Origin: Gordius sp. MW1
Lineage: Eukaryota; Nematomorpha; Gordioida; Gordea; Gordiidae
Assembly: GCA_964036665.1 (NCBI GenBank)
Contig: OZ038532.1
Coordinates: 1,984,001-2,048,000 of the forward strand
DNA length: 64,000 bases
Direction: 5' to 3'
The position numbers and the translations under genes are program-made. Of the stretch, positions 25,651 to 36,779 are shown one piece after another. Under the pieces are notes generated by a model. The model was not told where the DNA came from, did not search any database, and worked only from the letters and a program-made list of their open reading frames with translations. Every line of letters begins with the position of its first letter. The stretch's first letter is position 1.

Positions 25651-26698
25651 TATAGATATTGTCTTTTCAATATTATACATATTAATACATTAAATTTTGC
25701 AAACAACTATCACTTAATTTATAACCAGTATTATTTAATACATGATATTTATGCTCAATTAATTTTAAGATGGTAAAATATGATTTTGATGCAATAATAC
25801 ATAGAGGAAGGTGTGATGTGGGGTATTTGATAAAAACCAAAGAGCCTACCTCAAAAGGAAATCAGCTCTTTTCGTATTAAAAAATGAAGTATTATTTCAA
25901 AAGAGACTGATTAACTCTGGAGGTGTGAGGACAGGTATTCTATTATATAAACTTATTTTAAGTTGTACTTTTAGAGATGCTGGCTAAAGTGTTGAGAGAT
26001 CCAATGGAAATCTCAAAAATTATCAAATTACACCTCAATGGGGCAAATGATACAATTCATGCCAAAAGCTTATAAACATTCGATTATCCGCTCACATATG
26101 TGCGGGGCATTTTTACAAGAGGATATAAGTGTTGCTATGCAACCTTATATCCACCCATATTCTTCTAGTTCGCAATATCTGGTGGAGAAAGAGATGTGGA
26201 CACTGGAGGTTTGGTCCACACTAGCGGCAACAGTTTTTAAAATAAATATATATTAACGTTTAATCTTATCAATTGGAATGTGCTGTTTATACACCGAAAT
26301 TGAACGACGAATTATCAAATCATAATATTTATTTATATCATCGTATCAATCATTTTCAATTTATATTGGATTGTGAATAAAGTTATTTCCACCTAATGAT
26401 ACAATCTATAAAATTAAACATCAAACAGAGAAATATCCTAAAAATTTACACAGAAACTTGAGAAATATTACAAAATTTAGACAGAAATTAATAAATAGAA
26501 CAGAGAATTATTAAAAAATTTAAACAGAATACAAAAATTTTAAGGTAAAACAGAGAGTAGTTATAAAGTAAATTTTAACAACAGAGAAATATCAAGTAAA
26601 TTTAAACAGAAAACAGATTAATTTAAAAATCAAACAGAGAAATATTAAGTAAATTTAAACAGAAAACAGATTAATTTAAAAATCAAAATTATTTAGAC
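25651..26698. other. Interior of the 7.5-kb element, no gene recognised
   Basis: Contains a 72-codon plus-strand frame (26,038-26,256) without a recognised domain, and purine-rich short repeats with AAACAGAGAAATAT near 26,400-26,690. Confidence 0.4.
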
Positions 26699-26756
26699 AC
26701 TTTTAGCAGTGGCGTAGCTAGCCTTTTTGCCTTGGGGGGGGCTGAGCTAGTCAAGC

Positions 26757-26855
26757 CATGGAGGGGGACAAAAAAATTTTAACTACTAAAACCTTTAAAA
26801 ATTAACAAAATTATGTTTTGCCCCCCCCCTAATCCAAAACCTGGATACAACCATG
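26757..26855. mobile_element. G-rich hAT-type MITE, CATGGGC family, short copy
   Basis: 99-bp element starting CATGGAGGGGG and ending CAACCATG, flanked by AGTCAAGC and GGTCAAAC (6 of 8). Interior matches the other family members (TTAGGGGGGGGGGCAAAA in reverse). Confidence 0.55.
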
Positions 26856-27475
26856 GGTCAAACGCAAATGAAAAATTTTTCCCTCATAAACGTTGGACAA
26901 ACTTAAAATTCCGCTACTACTTTGTGTATTTTTTCTAATAACATCACACTGGTATGTCTTAGACCTCATGTTTATAGGGATAAAATAAATAAAATTTATT
27001 CATTTATAAAGCAAAGTAATGTAGTTGAAACAATATAGAAAATTTCACTTAGTATAATAAGTTTTGTATAAATGAATTGTAAGGGCACAAAGTGGAACTG
27101 GGATATTGACAAGAAATCTTTGACATTTTAAAAAATAATACAGATAGTGAAAAAAATATACAACAAAGTTTTTATAAAAACATTTTATTGCCACAACCCC
27201 AAAAAGTCTTGGCCATATTATAACAAATTTAATTTTACATATGCAATATTGGCAGCATTTTCAAGCAGCATTTATATCAGGAAAACAATGAGAACATTAA
27301 AAGCCTTTTTTAAGGCTAGATCCTCAAAAAGCGTAATTATAACATAAAATATAAAAAAAATTAATTATGAAATAAAATTCGTTTGTGAATGATGATATTA
27401 TAGATATATTTGCACCCCCCCCCCCCCCTTTACACCGTATAAAAATTAAAATGAACTAATAAATTTAACGGCTAA

Positions 27476-27834
27476 ATGAACCTTCTGTCAAAATTAAATG
27501 AATCAAAAGTTTACTTAATAATTTTAGATGAAATTAGAGATGGGAGATGCACAGAACAACTTAGCGTTTGTGTGCATTTTGTTGAATCCAATGGCACACC
27601 AAAAGGATTTTTTTGGGAATTTTATCCTTTGAAAGTTTTGATGCGTTATTGTCTACAAAATTCAGGAATTTGTTATTAATATTAATTTATCAAACTTTTG
27701 ATGGGATATCACTAATAAAGGGGAAAAAATGGTGTCCAAACTATTTTTTGGAAAATCACTGGCTTTATTATGTGCATGTGGTACATAAAAATACGCAAGT
27801 TAAACAAATAGCATGTGAGATGGACAATTAAATT
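27476..27834 (+). pseudogene. hAT transposase fragment, DUF4371 / ZMYM1-like
   Basis: Two overlapping plus-strand frames carry consecutive parts of the DUF4371 region of hAT-like transposases. The first gives LDEIRDGRCTEQLSVCVHFV, equivalent to the family's DET-x-D-x(4)-EQLS phrase; the second gives QTFDGISLIKGKKW and LYYVHVVHKNTQVKQI, equivalent to the Q-x-YDGAS-x-M-x-G and Y-x-HC-x-AH-x-LNL phrases. The change of frame near 27,613-27,680 is one disruption, and the N- and C-terminal parts are missing. It belongs to the nested hAT that surrounds it. Confidence 0.7.
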
Positions 27835-28334
27835 GAAACCAGGATGGAATTTTCGTAAATTTAATACTTTTTAATATATTTTGAAATTGTTAAAAAGTTT
27901 AAAGCAAGTTTAAAAGCCCAGAGAATTTTTCATTAAATATTAAAATTAGACTTTTAATAGTAGTTCATTACGCCTTTTACTCGATGTTGCAAACGAATTT
28001 ATAATATCATCCGGGGAATAACATTTTTAAAGTCATGTTCTAAGCTCAATAGAGCTAAGGAAAATAACCTATCTTGTCCAAATGTGATGAAGATATTTTT
28101 AATCCATTTTAACAATGAGACGATCCTTCGCATGAGCATGAAGTTATTGGGATAGTTAAAAATATTCTATTGAGGGCAAAATTTTAATAAGTGAAAAAAA
28201 AATCATTGCATTTAATTTACATATTTTTTGTCATTATTATTTCGGCATCTTGCAGTTTTAATTCATAATGGTTAATTACTCTGATAAAAAAGACTTATCT
28301 CAAAAAAGGGGATGAAGGGTTTCTTTAAACCTTC

Positions 28335-28489
28335 CATGGGCTTAGCCAAGGAGGGGGGGGGGCAGAGGGGCGGCCGCCCCCCTCTAAATTTAAAATTTTG
28401 TTGAAGGCTGAAATTTGAAAAAATAATCATTTTGCCCCCTCCTAAATCATTATTGCCCCCCTCTAATTCAAATTCTGGCTATGCCCATG
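28335..28489. mobile_element. G-rich hAT-type MITE, CATGGGC family, third-level nest
   Basis: 155-bp element, CATGGGCTTAGCCA at one end and TGGCTATGCCCATG at the other, with identical flanks AAACCTTC (28,327-28,334 and 28,490-28,497). It sits within the 2.3-kb hAT, which sits within the 7.5-kb element. Confidence 0.85.
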
Positions 28490-29263
28490 AAACCTTCTAA
28501 GGACCTATATAGATTACAAATTATTTTCGAAAATCTTAGGTTTAATTCTGCTATTATTCTAGATGATAGGATAATATATATCAATTTCGAAATCCATTAA
28601 TGAATTGGTAGATTAAAAAAAGTAAAAAGTGTCATAATTTTTTGATTTTTTAAAACGTTTATAAGGTACTAAATCAAAAATTGAAGCGAAATCTTTCGCC
28701 TTTATAAAGAATTTGATAGTGATCCTCATTTCTAATATCATTTAAAGTTAATATAAGGCTATTAACCGTTGATATTGCATTTATTAAACAAATATTTAGG
28801 CTTTATTTTATAATTAAAAGCTATATTCAAAGATAATTATAATCTTCATATTTTTTCTTAATTGAGATAAAATAAAAAAAAATGGCTTATGGGGCCCAGG
28901 GGCCCAAAATTTTTCCCTTGGGGGGGCTTATGGGGCCCGGTTTTTGCTCTTGGGTGGGCCCGGGCCCCCTGGGCCCCCCCCTAGCTACGCCACTGACTTT
29001 TAGTTATAATTAGTTATATTTTATTAAACTATTTAGATAGAATTATTAATTATATATGCACTGAATTATATGGATGTCATGTAAACGTAATTGACGTGTG
29101 TAAAAATTTCAAAGTGTACCTGTCATTAGAACGTGATTGACGTGTATATGCGTATTTCCTACTTAGCGCACAAACTCAACCTTACACCGGTGTCAGGTTA
29201 TCATATTCACGTATTGTCAGATTCAATTGTCCATCTGACTTTGATTGACATATGTCATGATTG

Positions 29264-29810
29264 ACAGCCATTTTTGATTTTGTAAACAAATTCAAAATTG
29301 AATTAAATGAAATAAAATATATCAATTAAACTTAAACATATAAAGCTACTTATTAATAGTGAATCCTTTTTTATGGATTAGAAAAAATTAACAAATTTTA
29401 ACCCCTATTTCTTAAAATGTGTATTTTATAATTAAATTGCTCAACCATTTATTTTTATATGATCATTCTTTAGGTTTAATTATTTATGTTTTATTAAATT
29501 AAAGGGTACTAAGACAATAGTTTAAATTGCATAATTATAATGAATCTTAATTTTTATTAATTTGTTATTTTTTGACCCTATTTTTTATATGTTTTACAGC
29601 CATTTTTAATTTTTTAAACAAATTCAAAATTGTAGCTACTTATTTATGATGAATCCTTTTTTATGGATTAGAAAAAATTAACAAATTTTGACCCCTATTT
29701 TTTAAAATGTGTATTTTATAATTAAATTGCTCAACCAATTTATTTTTATGATATAATCATTCTTTAGGTTAGGATTTATGTTTTATTATATTAAAGGGTA
29801 TTGTTGCTTT
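29264..29810. repeat. Diverged direct repeat, offset 332 bp
   Basis: ACAGCCATTTTTGATTTT at 29,264 recurs as ACAGCCATTTTTAATTTT at 29,596 and the following blocks (GAATCCTTTTTTATGGATTA, AATTGCTCAACCA, CATTCTTTAGGTT) keep their order. The second copy carries a deletion of several tens of bases. Confidence 0.7.
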
Positions 29811-30821
29811 ATTTTTTATATGTTATATTATTACAAAGAGTTTATACAATTCAAACAAATGTTTATGAATTGCAAAGTAGCTTTATTAACAATCTGGAAC
29901 AAAGAAAACAATACAATATTTAAAAACAATTGTTTATAAAATAATGCTAAAACATATATCTCAAATAATAATAATTTTGGATAAGAGGGTGAATTGACAG
30001 CCCAGGTATGATTGATATTGGTTGCTTGACTAAACCATTAGATTGAAAGTGATAGGCAGAGGTGAAGCAATGCTTTGTACCCGTTCACCTTAATTAGTCC
30101 CTATAAAAACAATTAACTTATAATTAATCTTTTACTTTTGGGAAGCCAAATAAACAGCAGGTCATATTAAGTTTGGGAGTCATATACAGCAATATGTGAC
30201 CACATTGGAACAGCATGAACTAATTTAAAAAAATAGTTTATCATGATTAATTTACAACAATGCCCATTTTTTGTTTGGCCTTTCTTTTTAAATAACATTT
30301 TTGCTGGATATCAAATTTATCAGATATGATATTAGGTGCAGGGTATTGGTAAATGTCATCTGCAAAAAGACTAGGCATAACTGAATAAGAATATTATAAA
30401 AGAAATTGTAATTAACAATAACTTTTTATTACTTTCTTAAGTGATGCTATTTTATTTGTAAAAAGTAATAAATTCTGTATGTTACAAAATCAAATATAAT
30501 AATCTGAATTTCTGAATCTTTTATAGAAGAAATTGTAACTAACAATAAATTATATTGCATGTATCAATAAATTTCTTACTTAAATTTGAATCTGGCAACA
30601 CTTGTTTATTATTCTCCTAACGAGTGTTTTCTACGCGTTCAATTGTTCTGTATAAAGTTCATAACCAATGGCGATGTGGCGAAAATCCCGTGATCTTGTT
30701 TACTTTTACGCTTGTAGCCAATTAGTGCGTTCTATTACGCACTTGAATCTGACAATACTTGAATTTGACAACCCTACACCGGCCCGGGTTGGCCCGGCCT
30801 TTGCAGACCTCTAACCCCCCT

Positions 30822-31369
30822 CACAAAATTAAAACCTGCCTATACCCATGATATATATATATTTCCTCATTCCATATAGTATAGACTTAAGAAGGTTGAG
30901 CTCCATCAATAACTCGTTTACAAGGAATTCGGCAACTGTTTGTAGATTTTGGCGCATTTCCCGGTCAGCACGAATTTTCATATATTTGTAAAGTTTTTGA
31001 AATATTTGCTATCAAAGTTGCTAAAATCCACAATTTCGGCCTTTTTCAAACCAAATTGTAATTACAAAAAAATAGATCGCTAATGGGATAGGGGGTAGTA
31101 TTTTTAGATAAATTTTATGTGCTAGGCATTGATAGAGTAAAAAATTCCCCTACATGTGAAACCTCTTTCTTATCGCGTAATTGTTATAGTAAGAAATTAG
31201 TAAGGTTCTTCAAAAATCATCCTTTTATTTGTAACGGGCTTATATATGGTAAAGAAATGGGTTTAGTTTAAATAAATTGCATAACAATAAACAAAAACAT
31301 TTACAACAATGAGTAACATTATAGCTAGCTAATGTGGTTTTAACATCCGCTAGATGGCACAACATGTTT
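30822..31369. other. Intergenic stretch with repeat-like sequence
   Basis: No gene. Part resembles the arm of the palindromic MITE at 13.6 kb (GCTATCAAAGTTGC near 31,010) and part resembles 49.6-49.9 kb (CCGCTAGATGG). Confidence 0.35.
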
Positions 31370-32189
31370 CAGGGGTTTGAACCCGCCCGAAATAAAATCG
31401 GGTTCGTGTTCGGGTTTGGCATAAATTTTGAAATCGGGTTCGGGTTTGGCATAAATTTTGAAACCCGGTTCGGGTACAGGTTCGGGTTCAAGAAATTTTA
31501 TTATACTAATAATACATTTTTACCTTCAATAAATTATTGAATAGTAACTTAATTTTTAAATAGCACCTAATTAAATTCACATGCCAATTATTTCATCTCA
31601 TTGTGCATATGTATTTATTGAATTTTTAATGTTCTAATCTATTTTTGGATTTAAAAGCAATAAAAATATAATTATTAAAAGCCATATCATATTATAAATT
31701 ACACAAAAATATTTTTATTCAATGTATACTTCACATCATGAAATATAAATACAGTTGACACATAAATTATGTATATAGTTTTGATATATTATTTAATCTT
31801 ACAATTAAAACATCTTCTAAAGTACATATATTTAAAGTATTTTACAATTATTATATAAATTATAGTCTAATATATATCAATTATATATTTAATACTTACA
31901 AATAATTCTTGAGATGATTAGTATGGATTAATGAATGAAAAATGCCAAAAACATAAAAATAATAAAATTAAAATCATATAGTTTTCTTCGTTTCGTTACA
32001 TTCTCATGATAGAGAAAACTCAGATATTCAATTCCATTCACAATATATTTTTCAATTAAAAACCCGACCCCGACCCCTTTTTGTATTCATCGGGTTCGGG
32101 TTTTAAGGGTATTTTTAAAAATGGGTTCGGGTTCTGTAAAACATCGGGTTTTACCCAGTTCGGGTTCAGGGGTTCGGGACAAACCCCTG
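31370..32189. mobile_element. hAT-like element rich in GGGTTCGGG
   Basis: Left end CAGGGGTTTGAACCCG, right end CGGGACAAACCCCTG. GGGTTCGGGTTT motifs cluster at both ends with AT-rich middle and no gene. GTTTCAG occurs at both borders and could be a target duplication with one mismatch in 8 bp, though it overlaps the terminal CAG. Confidence 0.6.
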
Positions 32190-32895
32190 GTTTCAGCTAT
32201 CGTAGATGAATAAAAAATATTTATTAAACATCAAGAACGATAGGGCAGACCAAGGCAATCGGTCGGAAACTTTTCGAGATCCTGGCGGCCAAAGAAAATT
32301 GAGTTACATTTTTTAAATATAAATGATAGGTTTAAAATAATTTTAAATATTGCGACACACCCCATATATTGATGGATGAATCAATTATCACTTATTATAA
32401 ACATTAAACTGCAAAGTAGTTCACAAAGGGTAATCCTTTTATTTTTGGTCTTAAGAAGTGATGTGCGATCACTAACCGCTATCTTGTTAGCTGAAAACCT
32501 TTCAAAGGGCTACGTTATTGTTCATCAAAATGAAATAGGATTAGGAGTGGGTGTCATAATTAACTTAGATTAAAGACAAACTTTAGATTTTATCCTTTAT
32601 ATTTTGACAATTTCTTTACAATCAATCTCTAAATCGTATTTGCTCATTTGGTCTAACGCTCGGAATCTAAAATTTGCAAAGAATGCTTTTAACTAATTAA
32701 TTATATATTTAATCATGTTAAAAACGCTTTAAAAGGTTGAAAAAACATATATTAAGCATATAATATATGAAGATTAACTTTATTATTGCTGCATATATAT
32801 TTTCTTTCATATTAAGCATATAATATATGAAGTTCAAATTTTTTATTGCTGTTCTTACCATTATAAAAAATTTGAATTGAAATTATCGAGAAAAA
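32190..32895. other. Intergenic, with dispersed repeat copy B
   Basis: 32,630-32,850 is the inverted partner of the repeat at 12,300-12,560. A 65-codon plus-strand frame at 32,376-32,573 has no recognisable motif. Confidence 0.4.
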
Positions 32896-33060
32896 ATGAT
32901 ATGTAAAAAGGGCGCACTGTTGTTTGTTAATTTGAAACAAAAGAAGCATAAAATACCAAACGCAGACCCGTTGTTTTCTTTCACCCAGGAGGAGAACGTT
33001 GAAGCAACGCGTTTTTATGATATGAAATATGTCAACAGAATTGGAGAATGTTTAGCCTAG
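32896..33060 (+). CDS. Unrecognised 54-codon open frame
   Basis: ATG to TAG, 54 codons, with balanced composition (KKGALLFVNLKQKKHK near the start, FTQEENVEATRFYDMKYVN later) that stands out from the AT-driven frames nearby. No family recognised. It could be a terminal exon of a host gene, a fragment of a transposon protein, or chance. A GC-richer patch of 120 bp supports coding origin. Confidence 0.35.
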   Translation: MICKKGALLFVNLKQKKHKIPNADPLFSFTQEENVEATRFYDMKYVNRIGECLA

Positions 33061-33316
33061 GTCATAAATTTTCATAATTAATAAGGTCCAGTTCCAAAAA
33101 ACGTTTAAATCTTAGAAGGTTAGTCAGAGACACCATAAAGAGTTATCGCTAAAAAAAATGTGATCCACGAGTTGTATGATGCAAAGCATCCATAATTTTA
33201 TGCTTAGACTGCACAATGTCAGACCTCACATTTATTGTTGATCGTTGATCATCCCATTTTTGAGCATTGCTTTAAGCTAATCTTATTCATTTAACTAAAT
33301 TTACTTATATATCGCC

Positions 33317-33484
33317 CATGGGCGTTCCCTTTTGAATTAGGGGGGGGGGGCAAAACGTTTAAAGGTTCATTTAGAGGGGAGCAAAGCCTAATTTTTTTTA
33401 ATTTCTCAATGTTTTTGCATTGAAAATTTTTTTCCCCCGTAAATTAGGGGGGGGGGCCCTGCCCCCCCCCTGCGTACACCCATG
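33317..33484. mobile_element. G-rich hAT-type MITE, CATGGGC family
   Basis: 168-bp element from CATGGGCGTTCCC to GCGTACACCCATG, flanked by ATATCGCC and ATTTCGCC (7 of 8). Interior has G8-10 runs around an AT core. Confidence 0.8.
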
Positions 33485-34026
33485 ATTTCGCCCCAAACCT
33501 GCTGGTCGGAAGTAGGCAATTTATCACAAAATGTTTGGATACTTGAGCCTATTGAGATGCAATCGTTATGATTTATAGAAGTTAATGGTACCTGTCGAGT
33601 TGAAATTTAATTTTATACTTCTAAAAAGTAAAATATTTATATAATTTATTAAAAGTTGTATGATATCTTAATAATTACAATGGTTCATCGCCACACAGTA
33701 ATAGAATTTGTGTGTCAATTAAGTGATTTAATTGAAATAATGCCGCAAAAAATAATTAAACCTATATATCAGCAAAGCTATTCTAATTACACCATTTTTT
33801 GATGCAATCTCTAAATTTTACAAATAGGTTAGGATATAAAATATTCTTTAATAACTTTTTAATCAAAGAGCTATATCATTTAGGCCATTCTTTTTTGTAA
33901 TTAAAATTTACACCAGTATTCTACAATTAATATTTTGTCTTTATTTTCTAAATTCTAAAGAATATATATAAATTATACTATTTTAGAATGCAACTAATTA
34001 TTAACATTTATTTTGTTCATTATTGA
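33485..34026. other. Upstream of the Kunitz gene
   Basis: AT-rich sequence with no recognised element; presumably holds the promoter of the Kunitz gene. Confidence 0.4.
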
Positions 34027-34685
34027 ATGACGTCTAATTCAATCCGATTCTTTGTATTAATGGCGTTAGTAATTTGTATTCAAGCTTACAGGAGACTGAA
34101 ACTTGATAACCGTTTATATATTTTTTTATAAATTTGCTTTCTTAAATATCTAAATATATATATATTTCAATTAAATTTGACATTTGTTCAATGTTATTCA
34201 AAATTACATTTACATAATATCTATCAGAAATTGATGCTTAAATATAAGTTCATAATCAAATTTGATAAAGCCTTTACTTTTTTAAGTCCCAATAGTCCAA
34301 AAATTCTGATAAAATTTAGGTTCGTAATAGAACGTCTACAAATTTAATAAACCTTAATTATAGCAAATAATTTTGCACATCTAGTCTCAAGCATTTTCTC
34401 TTATTAATAACTGGATATAAGATTGTAGATTAACGATTGATTAGAGCTTAAATTAGTGAATTATTTTAATACATCTACAAAAATATTACTAAAACCTAAT
34501 ATATTTTAAAAGGTTTTTGCAGATGGCGACCCGATCCTGGACCTTGCAATCCTGTATGGGTAAAGTTCTATTACGACATAAGATATGGGAGTTGCAGGTT
34601 ATTTCACTACGGTTGTAAAGGAAATAAAAATAGATTTGAATCCTTGGGTGAATGTTTGCAAGTTTGTGGGCCACCAAATTATTAA
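34027..34685 (+). CDS. Secreted single-domain Kunitz/BPTI protein, two exons
   Basis: Probable extracellular serine-protease inhibitor. Exon 1 (34,027-34,111) encodes a signal peptide (SIRFFVLMALVICIQAY) and ends in phase 1 at C|GTTTAT, a weak but usable donor. Exon 2 (34,513-34,685) starts after AAAAG and encodes the whole domain, then TAA; joined length 85 residues. Cysteine spacing is C-x8-C-x15-C-x6-C-x12-C-x3-C, the Kunitz pattern with the GPC motif before the reactive site, FYYD, and GNKNRF. Two oddities: the third spacing is 6 rather than 7 because YGGC is reduced to YGC, and the P1 position after the second Cys is Asn rather than Lys or Arg, so trypsin inhibition is doubtful. An alternative acceptor at GCAG just downstream would remove the first Cys. 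The minus-strand frame over exon 2 is a shadow. Confidence 0.8.
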
Positions 34686-34981
34686 TGTTAGAAAGTTTTG
34701 TAGTTTTTGGTCAACTTTATATTTGTTAATGCTATATACTAATTGTATGTACTTGTAAATTAATGTTTTTTACAAAATGAATAATATTTTTTACATCATA
34801 TGATTTCATTTAAACACGGTTATTATAAAATTGTTCAAAGTAATGTCTATATAAATTAACTCTGAGCGCCCCGAAGTTTGGCATAGCTAGGATTTGAATG
34901 GGATGGGATGACAAAAAATAAAAGTAATGTAGGAAGATCAGAATAAACCATTCATTAAATTTAAAATAATTTCTAATTTAA
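34686..34981. other. 3' flank of the Kunitz gene
   Basis: AT-rich 3' flank with no clear feature other than the TTAA target site at 34,978-34,981. Confidence 0.4.
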
Positions 34982-35598
34982 CCATCGAGAGTATTCGTGG
35001 GGTATTTTGGTACCCCACGCAAATTATAAATTTAAATATAAAACGCAATTTAAGTCTAATAAATCTGGCCTTTTCAGTAGCTTATTATTTTATCAAGAAC
35101 TAGGTTAGGTGAAAATTTCATAGGTTTTGGCTCAATACTTTTTAAAATATAGAAGCTTTTTGGCTCGTGGGGTTCTGTTATACCCCACAAATACTCTCAC
35201 GTAAGTTTTTTTCTATATGAAAAAATGTATGTATATTTTTTTTATGAAGATATCTTTTACAATTTGTGTTTTTAATACATTTTGAACATTCTTTTAATAA
35301 AAAATCATGTTTATTTTGATTTATTTTAAGTTATATGATGTCAAGAGGTAAATGAGGGGAAGCTCTAAAATAACCAAAATAAAAATGGGGGTCCAGAAAA
35401 TTGTTAATAAGTTTTGTAATGTTGATTAGATTTATATCAAAATTTATACCATCAATCTTAAGACCTTTATAAACATATGTTTAAAATTTCAAAGGTTTTC
35501 AAGGAATACTTTAAAAATTATAAGAAGTTAAAAAGTGGGGTAAAGTTATACCCCACGAATACTCTCGCGTTCGGGGTTTTTAGGAATACTCTCGAGGG
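34982..35598. mobile_element. piggyBac-type MITE with TTAA duplication
   Basis: 617-bp element bordered by TTAA at 34,978-34,981 and 35,599-35,602. Ends are CCATCGAGAGTATTC and, inverted, CCCTCGAGAGTATTC, followed by the inner motif GTGGGGTA, which recurs inverted (TACCCCAC) several times. TTAA target and a CC(C/A) start are the piggyBac pattern. No transposase frame. Confidence 0.8.
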
Positions 35599-35602
35599 TT
35601 AA

Positions 35603-36779
35603 AGGGAGAGAGGCAGACGGTTTTAATCAAACCTAGCAAAATAATCGATCTTTCTTAATTTATCAAAATTAAATCTTGATATCAGCGTGATAGGTCACGC
35701 TATAAGTGCCCAATTAATTAATAAAGATTTTGATAATTTTCTCAAAATTTAGACACATTGTTTTGTAAGTTAAATACAAAATATAGCGACAAAAAGTTAT
35801 TTGGACACACTTCTAATTATATTTTATGGAATAGGAAACAAATTTCCAGATCCGATATTTCAATTGAAAAACATTTTTCTTATCCCTAACTGCATTAGTA
35901 AATTCAATTGTTGTAATATTTACATATAAAAGTGACATTATGAAGCTTGATAAATATGTTGAAAAGTATAGTTCAAGTATAAATTACTAAAAATCCACAA
36001 ATGTGATTTCGATTGATTGAGACTATTAAATGGAGGTGGATTATATGCTGGTTTGGGTAAGGCAAATATCGCTACACAACTTTACACTTTTTGAAAATAT
36101 AAAATGAAAAAAAATCTAAATTATAAGTTCAATTGATTGATTTCTAAAAATAATCTAAATTATAAGTTCAATTGATTGATTTCTAATCACTATCGTCAAA
36201 TAGCGGATATTTCAATAGCCCATCATTGCTCTAAAGGGGCAATGCTCAGTTGAAATGTAGTTTAAAGATGGTAGCTTTTTCAATTTTAGGGTCAGATCCA
36301 TCTTTCATATTTGACTTAAACGTATTGATTTTTGGCCAAGATGTGCTTTGTAATTGAAAAACAAAAAAATATTTTTAATTAACACCAGATAAACAATTAA
36401 AAAAATCTTAACCGAGCCAGAAATACCTTGTAGAGGCGGTTGAGCTTGTGTACTCTCGTGGTCCAAGAAGCTATACCTTTGGTAGCCAAATACCAAATAA
36501 AATTTCTGTGTTTGTTACTGGTGGGGTCACCCTAGTGGCAAAGATTATTGGTGAAGGTTCAGATTAAATTTTCTAGGCTTTTGAGGGAGTACTAGTGAAA
36601 TGGAAGTGCTAGATTAAGCCTATCAATACGAGTAGTCTGAAGAAAAGTTAAATTCACCAAGATGACGGCATCATAAAGAATAGTAGGGTCAAGCGTCCAA
36701 ATCTAACCTAGTTCCATCAGACCTGGAAAGCCGAGATATTCATACTATATAAACCAAAATGTATACTACAACAAAATGA
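35603..36779. other. Intergenic to LINE 5' region
   Basis: 35,603-36,480 is AT-rich with one 45-bp duplication (TAAATTATAAGTTCAATTG at about 36,116 and 36,156). 36,480-36,779 is less AT-rich and probably belongs to the 5' part of the LINE that follows. Confidence 0.4.

Larger units (their letters stand above)
26707..28995. mobile_element. Nested 2.3-kb hAT element with transposase remnant
   Basis: Ends are CAGTGGCGTAGCTAG and its exact reverse complement; the flanks are identical 8-mers ACTTTTAG (26,699-26,706 and 28,996-29,003). It carries the DUF4371-type transposase remnant at 27,476-27,834 and two small G-rich MITEs near its ends. Being inside the 7.5-kb element, it inserted later. Confidence 0.88.
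23314..30813. mobile_element. 7.5-kb hAT-type insertion with 8-bp TSD
   Basis: Begins TAGAGGTCTGCA and ends TGCAGACCTCTA, a perfect 12-bp terminal inverted repeat followed by GC-rich subterminal blocks (GGCCCGG, CCGGGCC). The flanks are identical 8-mers, ACCCCCCT at 23,306-23,313 and at 30,814-30,821. The interior has two tandem arrays, a younger hAT (26,707-28,995) and a diverged direct repeat (29.26-29.8 kb). Apart from the nested element no transposase is recognised, so this is a non-autonomous or gutted copy. A 65-codon minus-strand frame at 24,193-24,390 has no motif I know. Confidence 0.75.

Noticed and set aside
27476-27834. Possible host ZMYM1-like gene
   Set aside because: Lies inside a hAT with matched TIRs and duplication, lacks both ends and changes frame; a transposase remnant is the simpler reading.
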